The notes below the pieces were generated by a model that was not told where the DNA came from, did not search any database, and worked only from the letters and a program-made list of their open reading frames with translations. This document shows positions 10,025-17,852 of a stretch of DNA of 64,000 nucleotides, piece after piece. The translations under genes were made by a program, and so were the position numbers. Each line of letters begins with the position of its first letter. Position 1 is the first letter of the stretch. Origin of the DNA: Algoriphagus ornithinivorans (GTDB lineage: Bacteria > Bacteroidota > Bacteroidia > Cytophagales > Cyclobacteriaceae); assembly GCF_900115305.1 (NCBI RefSeq), contig NZ_FOVW01000010.1, positions 62,001 to 126,000 on the forward strand, in the 5' to 3' direction.

Positions 10025-10747
10025 TTAGTTAGCTTTTACGTCCAACTGCAAAGAAACAGTGTTGTAAATAAACTGATCTTTTGCTTTGTCTACTGCATTA
10101 GCTTCGTCACCATAAGATAATCCCCAAGCTGTTCTGTCAATGTTGAATCCAGCTTTTGCCATTACCGCACCATTTTCAATAGTTACAGCAGCAGGGAATT
10201 TGATGTTTTTGGTAGTTCCTCTCATGGTCAAGTTACCGCTAATCCAATGAGTTGGGTTTTCTGGAGAAAGCTCAGAAGCTGTCTTTGGAGTGTTGTCAGT
10301 CTCGAATTGCTCCTGATCTGCAACCATGTCACCAGCGGCAAATGGTTCTACGCCTGTGATTTCAAATGTTGCTGTTGGATAGTTTGCAGCATCAAAGAAA
10401 TCTGCGGATTGCAAGTGTCCCCAAAGTTTTCCGTAATCTTCAGAGCCATCTTCCAAATCTTCGATTTTCAATCCTGTGATGTCAAAAGTGAAAGATCCAC
10501 CTGTGATTTCTGAACCTTGAACAGTCAAAGTACCAGTTGTAGCAGGAATTTTACCGAAATGCTGGCCTGCAGGCTTATAACCTCTCCAAGCGATAGAAGT
10601 AGAGGCAGGGTCCAAAGAAAGGGTAGTACCTTCACCTTCAGCTACTTCCTGAGCATCGGTAGTTTCTACTGTGTCACCTGGTTTGCTACAAGCGAATGTA
10701 ATCATTGCAGCGGCTAAGAATAGTCCGGTTTGTTTGATAAACTTCAT
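10025..10747 (-). CDS. YceI-family lipoprotein
   Basis: YceI-domain proteins have a lipocalin-like barrel that binds polyisoprenoid-type lipids; their exact role is unclear. I placed the start at the ATG 10745-10747, which gives a lipoprotein signal (KQTGLFLAAAMITFAC) with Cys20 as lipidation site. The longer open frame to 10786 adds 13 polar residues before the signal and is unlikely. The mature part starts with an acidic linker, and the domain runs from about residue 40 to the end, with ITGGSFTFDITGL and MTFRG-like LTMRGTTKNI motifs. It is divergent from the gamma-carbonic-anhydrase gene and has its own terminator. Confidence 0.88.
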   Translation of the reverse strand: MKFIKQTGLFLAAAMITFACSKPGDTVETTDAQEVAEGEGTTLSLDPASTSIAWRGYKPAGQHFGKIPATTGTLTVQGSEITGGSFTFDITGLKIEDLEDGSEDYGKLWGHLQSADFFDAANYPTATFEITGVEPFAAGDMVADQEQFETDNTPKTASELSPENPTHWISGNLTMRGTTKNIKFPAAVTIENGAVMAKAGFNIDRTAWGLSYGDEANAVDKAKDQFIYNTVSLQLDVKAN

Positions 10748-10872
10748 AATGGTTTGATTTAGTTTCTTTATTTGATGTATATACACGGAAACTCAAAATT
10801 GGTTAAAAAGTTCACAGAGTTCAAAAAAAATTATCAATTTTTGTTTTTGAGTCAAACAAAAGCCCGAAAGTG

Positions 10873-11394
10873 ATGAAAGCATTGATAATGGAAGTGAACG
10901 GTAAATCTCCACAAATGGGGAAAGAATGTTGGTTGGCACCTAACGCCACCTTGGTTGGAGATGTGATCATGGGAGATAATTGCACAGTATGGTTTAATGC
11001 CGTCATTCGAGGAGATGTTCATGAGATCAGAATTGGAAATGACACCAATATTCAGGATGGAGCAGTAATTCACTGTACCTATAGAAAGGCTGGTACATAT
11101 ATAGGTAATCGGGTTTCCATTGCCCATAATGCCATTGTTCATGGATGTACAATTCATGATGATGTTTTGATCGGAATGGGTGCTGTAGTGATGGATGGGG
11201 CCATTGTGCACTCAGGCGCCGTGATTGCCGCTGGAGCAATCGTTTTGGCCAATACGGTCGTTGAGGCCAACAGTATTTATGCGGGCATGCCAGCCAAAAA
11301 GGTAAAAGATACCGGACCTGAAATGTTGGAAGTTATTGAGCGTACTGCCAAAAATTATCCCATGTACTCTAAATGGTTTTCAAAAAATGAGTGA
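10873..11394 (+). CDS. Gamma-carbonic-anhydrase-like hexapeptide-repeat protein
   Basis: The 173-residue protein folds as a left-handed beta-helix of hexapeptide repeats and forms trimers. It keeps the three zinc-binding histidines of gamma carbonic anhydrases (H67, H85 and H90), and NAVIRGDVHEIRIG, IQDGAVIH and the AGMPAKKVK end are typical of the YrdA/PaaY/CaiE branch. Members may hydrate CO2 or act as thioester-related accessory enzymes; activity cannot be told from sequence. The in-frame GTG at 10870 directly precedes the ATG at 10873; I prefer the ATG. Confidence 0.88.
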   Translation: MKALIMEVNGKSPQMGKECWLAPNATLVGDVIMGDNCTVWFNAVIRGDVHEIRIGNDTNIQDGAVIHCTYRKAGTYIGNRVSIAHNAIVHGCTIHDDVLIGMGAVVMDGAIVHSGAVIAAGAIVLANTVVEANSIYAGMPAKKVKDTGPEMLEVIERTAKNYPMYSKWFSKNE

Positions 11395-11475
11395 GTTAAC
11401 CGGATTTTTTTGATTTGGATCATTTTTAAAAGCGGCTGATTTTCTTACTTTTAACAAACTTTTAAACTACTTTTT

Positions 11476-11997
11476 ATGACTAAGTTATTGGATTTTGTAG
11501 GCAAGAAAAACCACTTAATAGTTTTGTTTGCCTTGGTAATTCTCTTCAACATTCTTCTGTCTTTCTTCATGCCAAAAGATCAGGCTCTTGACCTGAAGTT
11601 CGCTTATACCTTCGGAGAGGCCTACCAATCTATTGAAACCATGGATCTGGAAACCAGGCAAATTTACCGTCTGGGAGTTTGGACGCTGGATTTTCCTTAC
11701 ATGATATTGTATTCTCTGGCATTCTATGGTCTGCTGTTTAAAATCTGGGGAAATAGAGGATTCATCAAGCTTCCTTTCCTGATTGCATTAATGGATTTGG
11801 GCGAAAACCTTTTGGTAATAAAGATTTTAAATTCTTTTCCTGATGTGAATAAAAGTATGGCGATTTTTGCCTCTGTTTTTACGACTTCGAAATGGATTTT
11901 AGTGGGGGTATTGATGCTTTTTATTTTGGGAGGCCTTTTTAAAATTCTACATTCTAAAGCCCTTTCCAAAGAGGAGAGGGAGGAAGTCAAGGCATAA
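11476..11997 (+). CDS. Small integral membrane protein of unknown function
   Basis: The 173-residue protein has four hydrophobic segments, near residues 13-31, 73-92, 95-115 and 130-154, and a charged C-terminal tail (SKEEREEVKA). The loop between the first two segments (about 32-68) probably faces the periplasm. I do not recognise a family and see no catalytic motif. It follows the carbonic-anhydrase-like gene by 81 bases on the same strand and precedes the amidoligase cassette by 105 bases; neither gap shows a clear terminator, so joint transcription is possible. Confidence 0.72.
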   Translation: MTKLLDFVGKKNHLIVLFALVILFNILLSFFMPKDQALDLKFAYTFGEAYQSIETMDLETRQIYRLGVWTLDFPYMILYSLAFYGLLFKIWGNRGFIKLPFLIALMDLGENLLVIKILNSFPDVNKSMAIFASVFTTSKWILVGVLMLFILGGLFKILHSKALSKEEREEVKA

Positions 11998-12102
11998 TTC
12001 ATTCTTTCTATACTCTTTCTCTGAGGTTCTTTGCTTTTGGGGAAATTTTTGAATAGTTTTTACCAATAGACCTATCAACTCATCAGGTCTATTTGATTAT
12101 TT

Positions 12103-12816
12103 ATGAAAGAAGAATTTATAAAGTGGTATTCGCCAAACCTTCACAGGGATGTGCAAATGCTGGTTTTTGGTCATGCAGGATATCCTGTTGTAGTTTTTCC
12201 AACTTCCAAAGGCTCGTTTCACGAAAATAAGGACATGGGTTTGATTGGCTCAGCTCATTGGTATTTGGAGCAGGGTTTGATTCAGATTTATTGTCCCGAG
12301 AGCAATGATGCTCAGTCTTTTTATAACAAAAATATACACCCTCACGATAGGATTCAGAATCATATAGCTTATGATAAAATGATCTGCCATGAAATCGTGG
12401 AAAGGATCAGACTGAATACCTCAGTAGCAAAAGTGGTCATGGCGGGATGTAGTTTTGGAGGATATCATGCTGCCAATTTCGCTTTTCGGCATCCCGGCTA
12501 TGTGAGCCATATGTTCAGTATGTCTGGGGCATTCAATATCCGGGATTTTATGGACGGATATCATCATGATGATATTTATTACAATAGTCCTCTAGAATAC
12601 CTACCCGGCTTGATGGATGGAGAGCTCTGGAATATGGATATAGTATTAGGTACTTCCAATTGGGATATCTGCTTTGATGCTAATCTCAAGCTTAATGAAT
12701 GCCTGAAAAACAAGAATTTGAATCATTGGCTGGATGTGAGGCAAGAGCGTCATCACGACTGGCCTTTGTGGAAAGAAATGTTTCCCCATTATCTCAGTAG
12801 AATAAAATTTAATTAA
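12103..12816 (+). CDS. Alpha/beta-hydrolase (esterase-like), first gene of amidoligase cassette
   Basis: The 237-residue cytoplasmic protein has the alpha/beta-hydrolase fold of putative esterases. The nucleophile elbow GCSFGGY gives Ser117; Asp188 and His217 or His218 (ERHHDW) are the likely rest of the triad. No signal peptide is present, so it acts inside the cell. The start is an ATG 19 bases ahead of the ATP-grasp gene's upstream gap, and the gene begins a tight run of five plus-strand genes. In that setting it may hydrolyse, transfer or release the product of the ligases, or a side chain of it. This role is inferred from neighbourhood only. Confidence 0.82.
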   Translation: MKEEFIKWYSPNLHRDVQMLVFGHAGYPVVVFPTSKGSFHENKDMGLIGSAHWYLEQGLIQIYCPESNDAQSFYNKNIHPHDRIQNHIAYDKMICHEIVERIRLNTSVAKVVMAGCSFGGYHAANFAFRHPGYVSHMFSMSGAFNIRDFMDGYHHDDIYYNSPLEYLPGLMDGELWNMDIVLGTSNWDICFDANLKLNECLKNKNLNHWLDVRQERHHDWPLWKEMFPHYLSRIKFN

Positions 12817-12835
12817 CCCTTTGGTATAAATAGCA

Positions 12836-13792
12836 ATGAAAAAAATCGGAATACTTTTCGGAATGGAAGATACTTTTCCTCATGCTTTTGTGGAGAGAGT
12901 CAATCAAAAGGCAGAAAAAGGCATAGTCGCTGAAGCTGTAAAAATTGATAAGGTAGTACAAAATCAACTGACTGATTACGCTGTCATTATAGATAGAATA
13001 TCTCAGGACGTCCCCTTTTACAGAGCCTATTTGAAAAATGCTGCTTTGACTGGCACCGCAGTGATCAATAATCCTTTTTGGTGGAGTGCAGACGATAAAT
13101 TCTTTAATAATTGCTTGGCGGATCAGTTGGGAGTACCATTGCCGAAAACTGTTTTATTACCGTCAGCTGAACACCCAACAGACACTACCAGTAAGTCATT
13201 TAGAAATCTGGCAGCTCCTCTGGACTGGGACTCCATGTTCAATTACATAGGCTTTCCGGCTTATATGAAACCTTACGCAGGTGGAGGCTGGAAAAATGTT
13301 TATAGATTGGAAAACAAAGAAGAGTTTTTTCAAAAGCATCCTGAAACCGGGCAATTGGTGATGTTGCTGCAGGAAGAAATTGTGTTTGATGAATACTTTA
13401 GAGTCTATTGTTTGGGAGGAAAGGCTGTTCGAATCATGCAGTATGAACCCCGAAATCCTCATCATCTTCGCTATGTAATTGATGGGCCTCCTGCCTCCAA
13501 AAAGCTATTGGCAAAAGTGAAGGAATATACCCTAGCTCTATGTAAAGGATTGGGATACGATTTTAATACCGTGGAATTTGCTGTTCGGGACGGAATCCCT
13601 TATGCCATCGATTTCGGTAACCCTGCACCGGATGCAGATATCAATTCAGTTGGTCAGGAAAACTTTGACTGGGTAGTGGAAGAGGCAGCGAAAATGGCGA
13701 TCAGCTACGCCAAAGCCCAAAAGCCCGGGAAGATGAATCTTACTTGGGGAACTTTCATGAGAAATTCTGTAGAAGCAGCCAAGCGCTTCTAA
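12836..13792 (+). CDS. ATP-grasp domain amide-bond ligase
   Basis: The 318-residue protein shows a complete ATP-grasp core. There is a small N-terminal alpha/beta domain, then the DK motif (D87-K88), Lys145 followed by the glycine-rich loop AGGGWKN (148-154), QEE at 179-181 for adenine/ribose contact, and metal ligands E247, D259 and N262 (VEFA..IDFGNPAPD). Family members couple ATP to join a carboxylate to an amine or thiol through an acyl phosphate. The substrate is unknown. It lies 19 bases after the esterase and 18 before the YbdK-like ligase, which suggests successive steps on one molecule. Confidence 0.85.
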   Translation: MKKIGILFGMEDTFPHAFVERVNQKAEKGIVAEAVKIDKVVQNQLTDYAVIIDRISQDVPFYRAYLKNAALTGTAVINNPFWWSADDKFFNNCLADQLGVPLPKTVLLPSAEHPTDTTSKSFRNLAAPLDWDSMFNYIGFPAYMKPYAGGGWKNVYRLENKEEFFQKHPETGQLVMLLQEEIVFDEYFRVYCLGGKAVRIMQYEPRNPHHLRYVIDGPPASKKLLAKVKEYTLALCKGLGYDFNTVEFAVRDGIPYAIDFGNPAPDADINSVGQENFDWVVEEAAKMAISYAKAQKPGKMNLTWGTFMRNSVEAAKRF

Positions 13793-13810
13793 AACTCAAA
13801 CCAAAAGCCT

Positions 13811-14929
13811 ATGTGCGCTTCAATCAAAAAGCTTCCCCCCTTTACCTTGGGCGTGGAAGAAGAGTATCAAATCATAGATCCCAAAACCAGAGATCTCAGG
13901 TCCCATATGTCCAAAATCGTGGACGGAGGGAAAATAGTGCTAAGGGAACAGGTGAAGGCTGAAATGCATCAATCTGTGGTCGAGGTTGGAACCAATATCT
14001 GTAAAAATGTAGGAGAGGCCAGAAAAGAAGTTTCTTATTTAAGGAATAAAATCTCCGAATTGGCAGCAAAACAAGACTTGGTAGTAGGTGCCGCGAGTAC
14101 ACACCCATTTGCTAAGTGGCAAGATCAGGAGATCACTGATGATCCGCGCTACCATAACATTGTGAATGAGCTGAAGGATATTGCCAGGTCCAACTTAATC
14201 TTTGGACTTCATGTGCATGTGGGAATAGAAAATAGAGAAGTAGCCCTTCAATTGATGAATCAGGCTTGCTATTTTTTGCCTCATATTTACGCATTGACTA
14301 CAAATTCACCCTTTTGGGAGGGAAGGAATACGGGATTCAAAGCTTTTAGAGCCAAGGTTTTCGCTAAGTTCCCGAGAACCGGGTTACCCGAATACTTTGA
14401 TTCGGTACAGTCTTATGACAACTTTCTGGAAATCCTCGTCAAAACCAATTGCATAGATAATCCCAAGAAAATCTGGTGGGATTTGCGCATGCATCCATTT
14501 TTCAGCACTATAGAATTCCGAATTTGTGATATGTGCCTGACGGTTGATGAGACGATATGCATCGTAGCCATCATTCAAGCTGTGGTAGCTAAGCTTTACA
14601 AGCTTATGATGAGCAATACCAGCTTTAATATTTACCGAATTGCACTGATTAGAGAAAACAAATTCAGGGCTGCCCGAAATGGAATAGAGGGACAATTAAT
14701 TGATTTTGGCAAGAAGACTGAGGTGCCTACTACCGAACTGATCATGGAATTGCTTGATTTTATTGATGATGTGGTAGATGAGTTGGGAAGCAGAAACGAA
14801 ATCGAATATGTGCATACCATTTTGAAAAATGGAACAGGAGCTGATCAGCAATTGGCTGTTTTTGAAAAGACCAATGATTTAAAGCAAGTAGTCGATTATA
14901 TCACAGGCAAGTTTAACCAAGGGATCTAA
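13811..14929 (+). CDS. YbdK-type carboxylate-amine ligase (GCS2 family)
   Basis: The enzyme belongs to the glutamate-cysteine-ligase type 2 family, a glutamine-synthetase-like ATP-dependent ligase. It is 372 residues long, the usual YbdK length, and has the N-terminal signature FTLGVEEEYQIID (11-23), the HVHVGIENRE segment near 136-145 and the RMHPFFSTIEFRICD strand with metal-binding Glu near 235. E. coli YbdK has weak gamma-glutamylcysteine activity, but family substrates vary and are mostly unknown. Third in the five-gene cassette, it is probably one of three ligases acting on a shared substrate. I do not call it a glutathione gene. Confidence 0.88.
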   Translation: MCASIKKLPPFTLGVEEEYQIIDPKTRDLRSHMSKIVDGGKIVLREQVKAEMHQSVVEVGTNICKNVGEARKEVSYLRNKISELAAKQDLVVGAASTHPFAKWQDQEITDDPRYHNIVNELKDIARSNLIFGLHVHVGIENREVALQLMNQACYFLPHIYALTTNSPFWEGRNTGFKAFRAKVFAKFPRTGLPEYFDSVQSYDNFLEILVKTNCIDNPKKIWWDLRMHPFFSTIEFRICDMCLTVDETICIVAIIQAVVAKLYKLMMSNTSFNIYRIALIRENKFRAARNGIEGQLIDFGKKTEVPTTELIMELLDFIDDVVDELGSRNEIEYVHTILKNGTGADQQLAVFEKTNDLKQVVDYITGKFNQGI

Positions 14930-14938
14930 TCATTTGCG

Positions 14939-14946
14939 TACCTTTG
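14939..14946 (+). promoter_or_regulatory. Candidate -7 box ahead of the amidotransferase gene
   Basis: TACCTTTG matches the Bacteroidota -7 consensus TAnnTTTG exactly, 24 bases before the GTG start at 14971 and in the longest gap of the cassette. No TTG -33 element is seen at the usual distance. It may allow the last two genes to be transcribed separately. Confidence 0.4.
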
Positions 14947-14970
14947 TAGCTGGAATTTAAATGAAAAAAG

Positions 14971-15801
14971 GTGGGTAAGAGAAAGTTGCAATTGGCTATT
15001 TTGGATATGTATGATGGGGAACCCAATCAGGGAATGCGCTGTATCCGAGAAATCGTGGAGCGCTTTTCCAAGGAAGTTACCTATAAGATATTCGATGTAA
15101 GAGGAAAGGCTGAGATTCCTGAAATCAGGGATTTCGACCTGTTTATTTCCACGGGAGGTCCAGGGAATCCACTGGAAGGAAATGGCTATTGGGACTTGAA
15201 ATACTATGACTTTTTGGACCAGGTTTGGATTTGGAATCAAAACCATAGTAAAAAGAAATACCTACTGTTGATTTGCCACTCTTTCCAGATGGCTTGCAAG
15301 CACTTTGGTTTGGGTGAAATCACAAAGAGAAAGTCTACCTCTTTTGGAGTAATGACTATTCATAAAACTGCCGATGGGATTAAAGATCCATTGTTCCAGA
15401 ATCTTCCCAATCCTTTTTGGGCTGTGGATAGCCGGGATTTTCAGGTTGTTCAGCCGAAAATGAGAAAATTCAAACTTTTGGGTTCTCAAGTGATCGCTTT
15501 GGAGAAAATCCGAAATCATGTAGAGTATGAGCGAGCTTTGATGGCTATTCGATTTTCTGAGGAAATTGTGGGAACTCAATTTCACCCGGAAGCAGATCCA
15601 GTTTCCTTTTTAAACCATCTGAAAAAACCGGATGTAAGGGAGAAAATTATTGCATTAAAGGGTAAAGGTAAGTTTAGAAGCATGTTGGAGGATTTGGTTG
15701 ACGAAGAGAAAATCTACAAAACCAATGAAACATTGATCCCGAATTTCCTAGCTAATTCAATTCGAAAATTGACCAATCGCTCCGTGGAAGTGATGATATA
15801 A
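14971..15801 (+). CDS. Class I glutamine amidotransferase-like protein
   Basis: The 276-residue protein carries a GATase1 domain. It has the oxyanion motif STGGPGNP (60-67), nucleophile Cys102 in ICHSFQ, and His205/Glu207 in GTQFHPEAD, so the catalytic triad is complete. Such domains release ammonia from glutamine or cleave gamma-glutamyl bonds. The start is GTG at 14971; an in-frame TGA lies at 14962-14964 and the next Met is M13. The ATG at 14961 is out of frame and soon stops. It could feed ammonia to a ligase in the cassette or act as a gamma-glutamyl hydrolase. It ends 4 bases before the next gene. Confidence 0.83.
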   Translation: MGKRKLQLAILDMYDGEPNQGMRCIREIVERFSKEVTYKIFDVRGKAEIPEIRDFDLFISTGGPGNPLEGNGYWDLKYYDFLDQVWIWNQNHSKKKYLLLICHSFQMACKHFGLGEITKRKSTSFGVMTIHKTADGIKDPLFQNLPNPFWAVDSRDFQVVQPKMRKFKLLGSQVIALEKIRNHVEYERALMAIRFSEEIVGTQFHPEADPVSFLNHLKKPDVREKIIALKGKGKFRSMLEDLVDEEKIYKTNETLIPNFLANSIRKLTNRSVEVMI

Positions 15802-15805
15802 TAAT

Positions 15806-16996
15806 ATGATAGAAAAATTCAGGCGTTTATTTAATCAGCATTTTTCAGAGGAATCTTACGCTGAATTTTTAAATTCCATTGACAGGGATTTTGATCATAG
15901 ACCGACTTTTAGAATCGCGGAAACTCCTTTTTTTATCCCAGAGGAATTTCAAAAGCAATTGGTTGAAGCGAGTCAGGAGGTTATTCAATTCATTAAAAGG
16001 CCTGATTTCAAGCAATTGACCCAAAAAGCGATTGACCTGAATGTTTCTGTGCCCAATGAGGATGCACATACCCAGTTTTTGGCCATTGACTTTGGGGTCT
16101 GCATGGAGAATGGAAAATTGATTCCCAAGTTGATTGAAGTTCAGGGTTTTCCTTCTGTATTTAATTTTCAATATAACCTGAATCAAAAATTTCAAGGGAC
16201 CTATCCATTCCTTTCCGAATTGACACCCTATTTCCCTGGAGTAGATTCTGAGAAGTATTTAGAAATTCTTAAAAAAGTGGTCCTCGGGGTATATAAGCCG
16301 GAAGAGGTAATTTTATTGGAAATCGAGCCTGAAAAGCAGAATACGAAAATTGATTTTTATTACTGCAAAAAGGATTTGGAAGTGCCTTTTGTTTGCGTAA
16401 CTCAAATTCGAAAAGAGGGAAAGAAATTATTTTATACAAACGAAAAGGGGAAAGAAATTCAGATAAAGAGGATCTACAATCGGGTAATCTTTGACGAACT
16501 CAATGCCAGACCTGATTTAAAGATGCAATTCAGGTTTGAAGAGGAATTGGATGTGGAGTGGGCAGGACACCCCAATTGGTATACTAGAATTTCAAAATTT
16601 ATTTTGCCTTATCTGAGAGGTCCATATTTTATTGAGACCACTTTACTAAGTGAGTTGAAGGAAATACCTGAGGATTTGGAAAATTACGTATTAAAGCCTC
16701 TTTTTTCTTTTTCTGGAGCCGGAGTAATATTCAATGTGAGTAAGGAGGATATTGAAAAAGTGAAGCAGAAGGATTTGTATATTCTTCAAAAGAAAGTGCA
16801 ATATGAACCCGTAATTCAATCTCCAACAGGAGGAGTAAAGGTAGAAGTAAGAGTTTTGGCGCTTTGGCCTGAGGAAGATGAATCTCCAACTTTGGTTGGC
16901 AATTTATCCCGTTTAAGCAGAGGGGAGATGATTGGGGTAAAGTTTAACAAAGACAAAGACTGGGTAGGAGGTTCTATTGGATTTTTCGAAAAGTAA
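15806..16996 (+). CDS. Unnamed protein, probable circularly permuted ATP-grasp ligase
   Basis: I know no name for this 396-residue protein. Its motif order resembles circularly permuted ATP-grasp enzymes: a candidate metal-binding acidic strand comes first (KLIPKLIEVQGFPS, E111, with D95 before it), and the nucleotide-binding Lys plus glycine-rich loop come late (VLKPLFSFSGAGVIF, K297). A basic beta segment (KVEVRVLALW, LVGNLSRLSRG) ends the protein. The order parallels the ATP-grasp gene at 36069. It is fifth in the cassette, 4 bases after the amidotransferase. Gene calling is secure; the enzyme class is my inference. Confidence 0.7.
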   Translation: MIEKFRRLFNQHFSEESYAEFLNSIDRDFDHRPTFRIAETPFFIPEEFQKQLVEASQEVIQFIKRPDFKQLTQKAIDLNVSVPNEDAHTQFLAIDFGVCMENGKLIPKLIEVQGFPSVFNFQYNLNQKFQGTYPFLSELTPYFPGVDSEKYLEILKKVVLGVYKPEEVILLEIEPEKQNTKIDFYYCKKDLEVPFVCVTQIRKEGKKLFYTNEKGKEIQIKRIYNRVIFDELNARPDLKMQFRFEEELDVEWAGHPNWYTRISKFILPYLRGPYFIETTLLSELKEIPEDLENYVLKPLFSFSGAGVIFNVSKEDIEKVKQKDLYILQKKVQYEPVIQSPTGGVKVEVRVLALWPEEDESPTLVGNLSRLSRGEMIGVKFNKDKDWVGGSIGFFEK

Positions 16997-17050
16997 ATGC
17001 CTGTCTTTGTGTTTTTGAATCCTAAAAGGTTTGAAAAGCCCTAAAAAAGA

Positions 17051-17082
17051 AAGTCAAAGCCTGAGAAGACTTTGACTTTTTC
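17051..17082. terminator. Bidirectional terminator between the cassette and pyrE
   Basis: The stem AAGTCAAAG/CTTTGACTT (17051-17059 with 17070-17078) has a 10-base loop. It has T residues after it on the plus strand and an A-rich tract before it that gives T residues on the minus strand. It lies between convergent genes ending at 16996 and 17112 and can serve both. Confidence 0.75.
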
Positions 17083-17111
17083 ATTAGAGAATAAAGTGTC
17101 CCATATTGGTC

Positions 17112-17756
17112 TTATGGAGTCCAGTTAGCGGGGTCTTTTCTCCAAGTTTCAAGCGATTTTAAAACCTCATCACTGATATACTTCTTTTCTACAGCTCTAG
17201 GTAACATGGCTTCATAATTTGACAATACCACCAATTTGATCCCTGCTTCCTCGAAATTATCATCCGCAACAGAGAATCCATAGCTAAATATTGCTACCAT
17301 CCCCATTACTTCAAATCCGGCATTTTTCAAATCCTGTACCGCTTTCAGGGAACTTCCCCCTGTAGATACCAAATCCTCAACGACCACCACTTTTTGTCCC
17401 GGTGTGACTTTTCCCTCTATCATGTTTTCCATTCCATGTCCTTTAGGTTTGGACCGCACATAGATAAATGGAAGCTTCAGATCATTGGCAATCAGTGCTC
17501 CTTGTGGAATACCTGCAGTGGCAACTCCCGCAATGGCTTCTGCTTCCGGATAAAAATGTTGGATACTTTTCACCAGGTTTTCCTTTATCAAATCTCTGAC
17601 AGCGGGGAAAGAAAGTGAAAGTCTATTGTCACAATAGATGGGGGATTTCCATCCTGAGGCCCAGGTAAAGGGCTTTTCGGGTTGAAGTCGGATAGCTTGG
17701 ATTTGCAAGAGTTGGTCTGCTACTTCAGCAGCAATTGAAGAGTCTAAAATTTCCAT
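17112..17756 (-). CDS. pyrE: Orotate phosphoribosyltransferase
   Basis: PyrE joins orotate to PRPP to give OMP, the fifth step of pyrimidine synthesis. The 214-residue protein has the PRPP-binding motif VVVVEDLVSTGGSS with E127 and D128, the FTWASGWKSPIYCDNR substrate segment near 30-45, and the flexible catalytic loop with RSKPKGHG (101-108). Length and layout are normal. The gene is convergent with the amidoligase cassette and divergent from a Nudix gene. A perfect -7 box lies only 4 bases upstream of the ATG, which would give a leaderless or nearly leaderless message. Confidence 0.95.
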   Translation of the reverse strand: MEILDSSIAAEVADQLLQIQAIRLQPEKPFTWASGWKSPIYCDNRLSLSFPAVRDLIKENLVKSIQHFYPEAEAIAGVATAGIPQGALIANDLKLPFIYVRSKPKGHGMENMIEGKVTPGQKVVVVEDLVSTGGSSLKAVQDLKNAGFEVMGMVAIFSYGFSVADDNFEEAGIKLVVLSNYEAMLPRAVEKKYISDEVLKSLETWRKDPANWTP

Positions 17757-17760
17757 GTTT

Positions 17761-17768
17761 CAAAAATA
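17761..17768 (-). promoter_or_regulatory. Candidate -7 box directly before pyrE
   Basis: The minus-strand sequence TATTTTTG is an exact match to TAnnTTTG, ending 4 bases before the pyrE ATG. If used, transcription would start at or very near the start codon. No -33 TTG was found, so it may be coincidental in this T-rich stretch. Confidence 0.3.
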
Positions 17769-17852
17769 AGTGAATATGATGGTTTCGGGTTGTGGTAAGT
17801 GATTTTTTTATGCATTTTTGGCGCTTACCCAATCAACAGTACTGATTCTTCC

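Noticed and set aside
14961-14978. ATG AAA AAA GGT GGG TAA as a tiny leader peptide before the amidotransferase
   Set aside because: It could be translated, but there is no evidence for a role, and A-rich DNA makes such short frames common.
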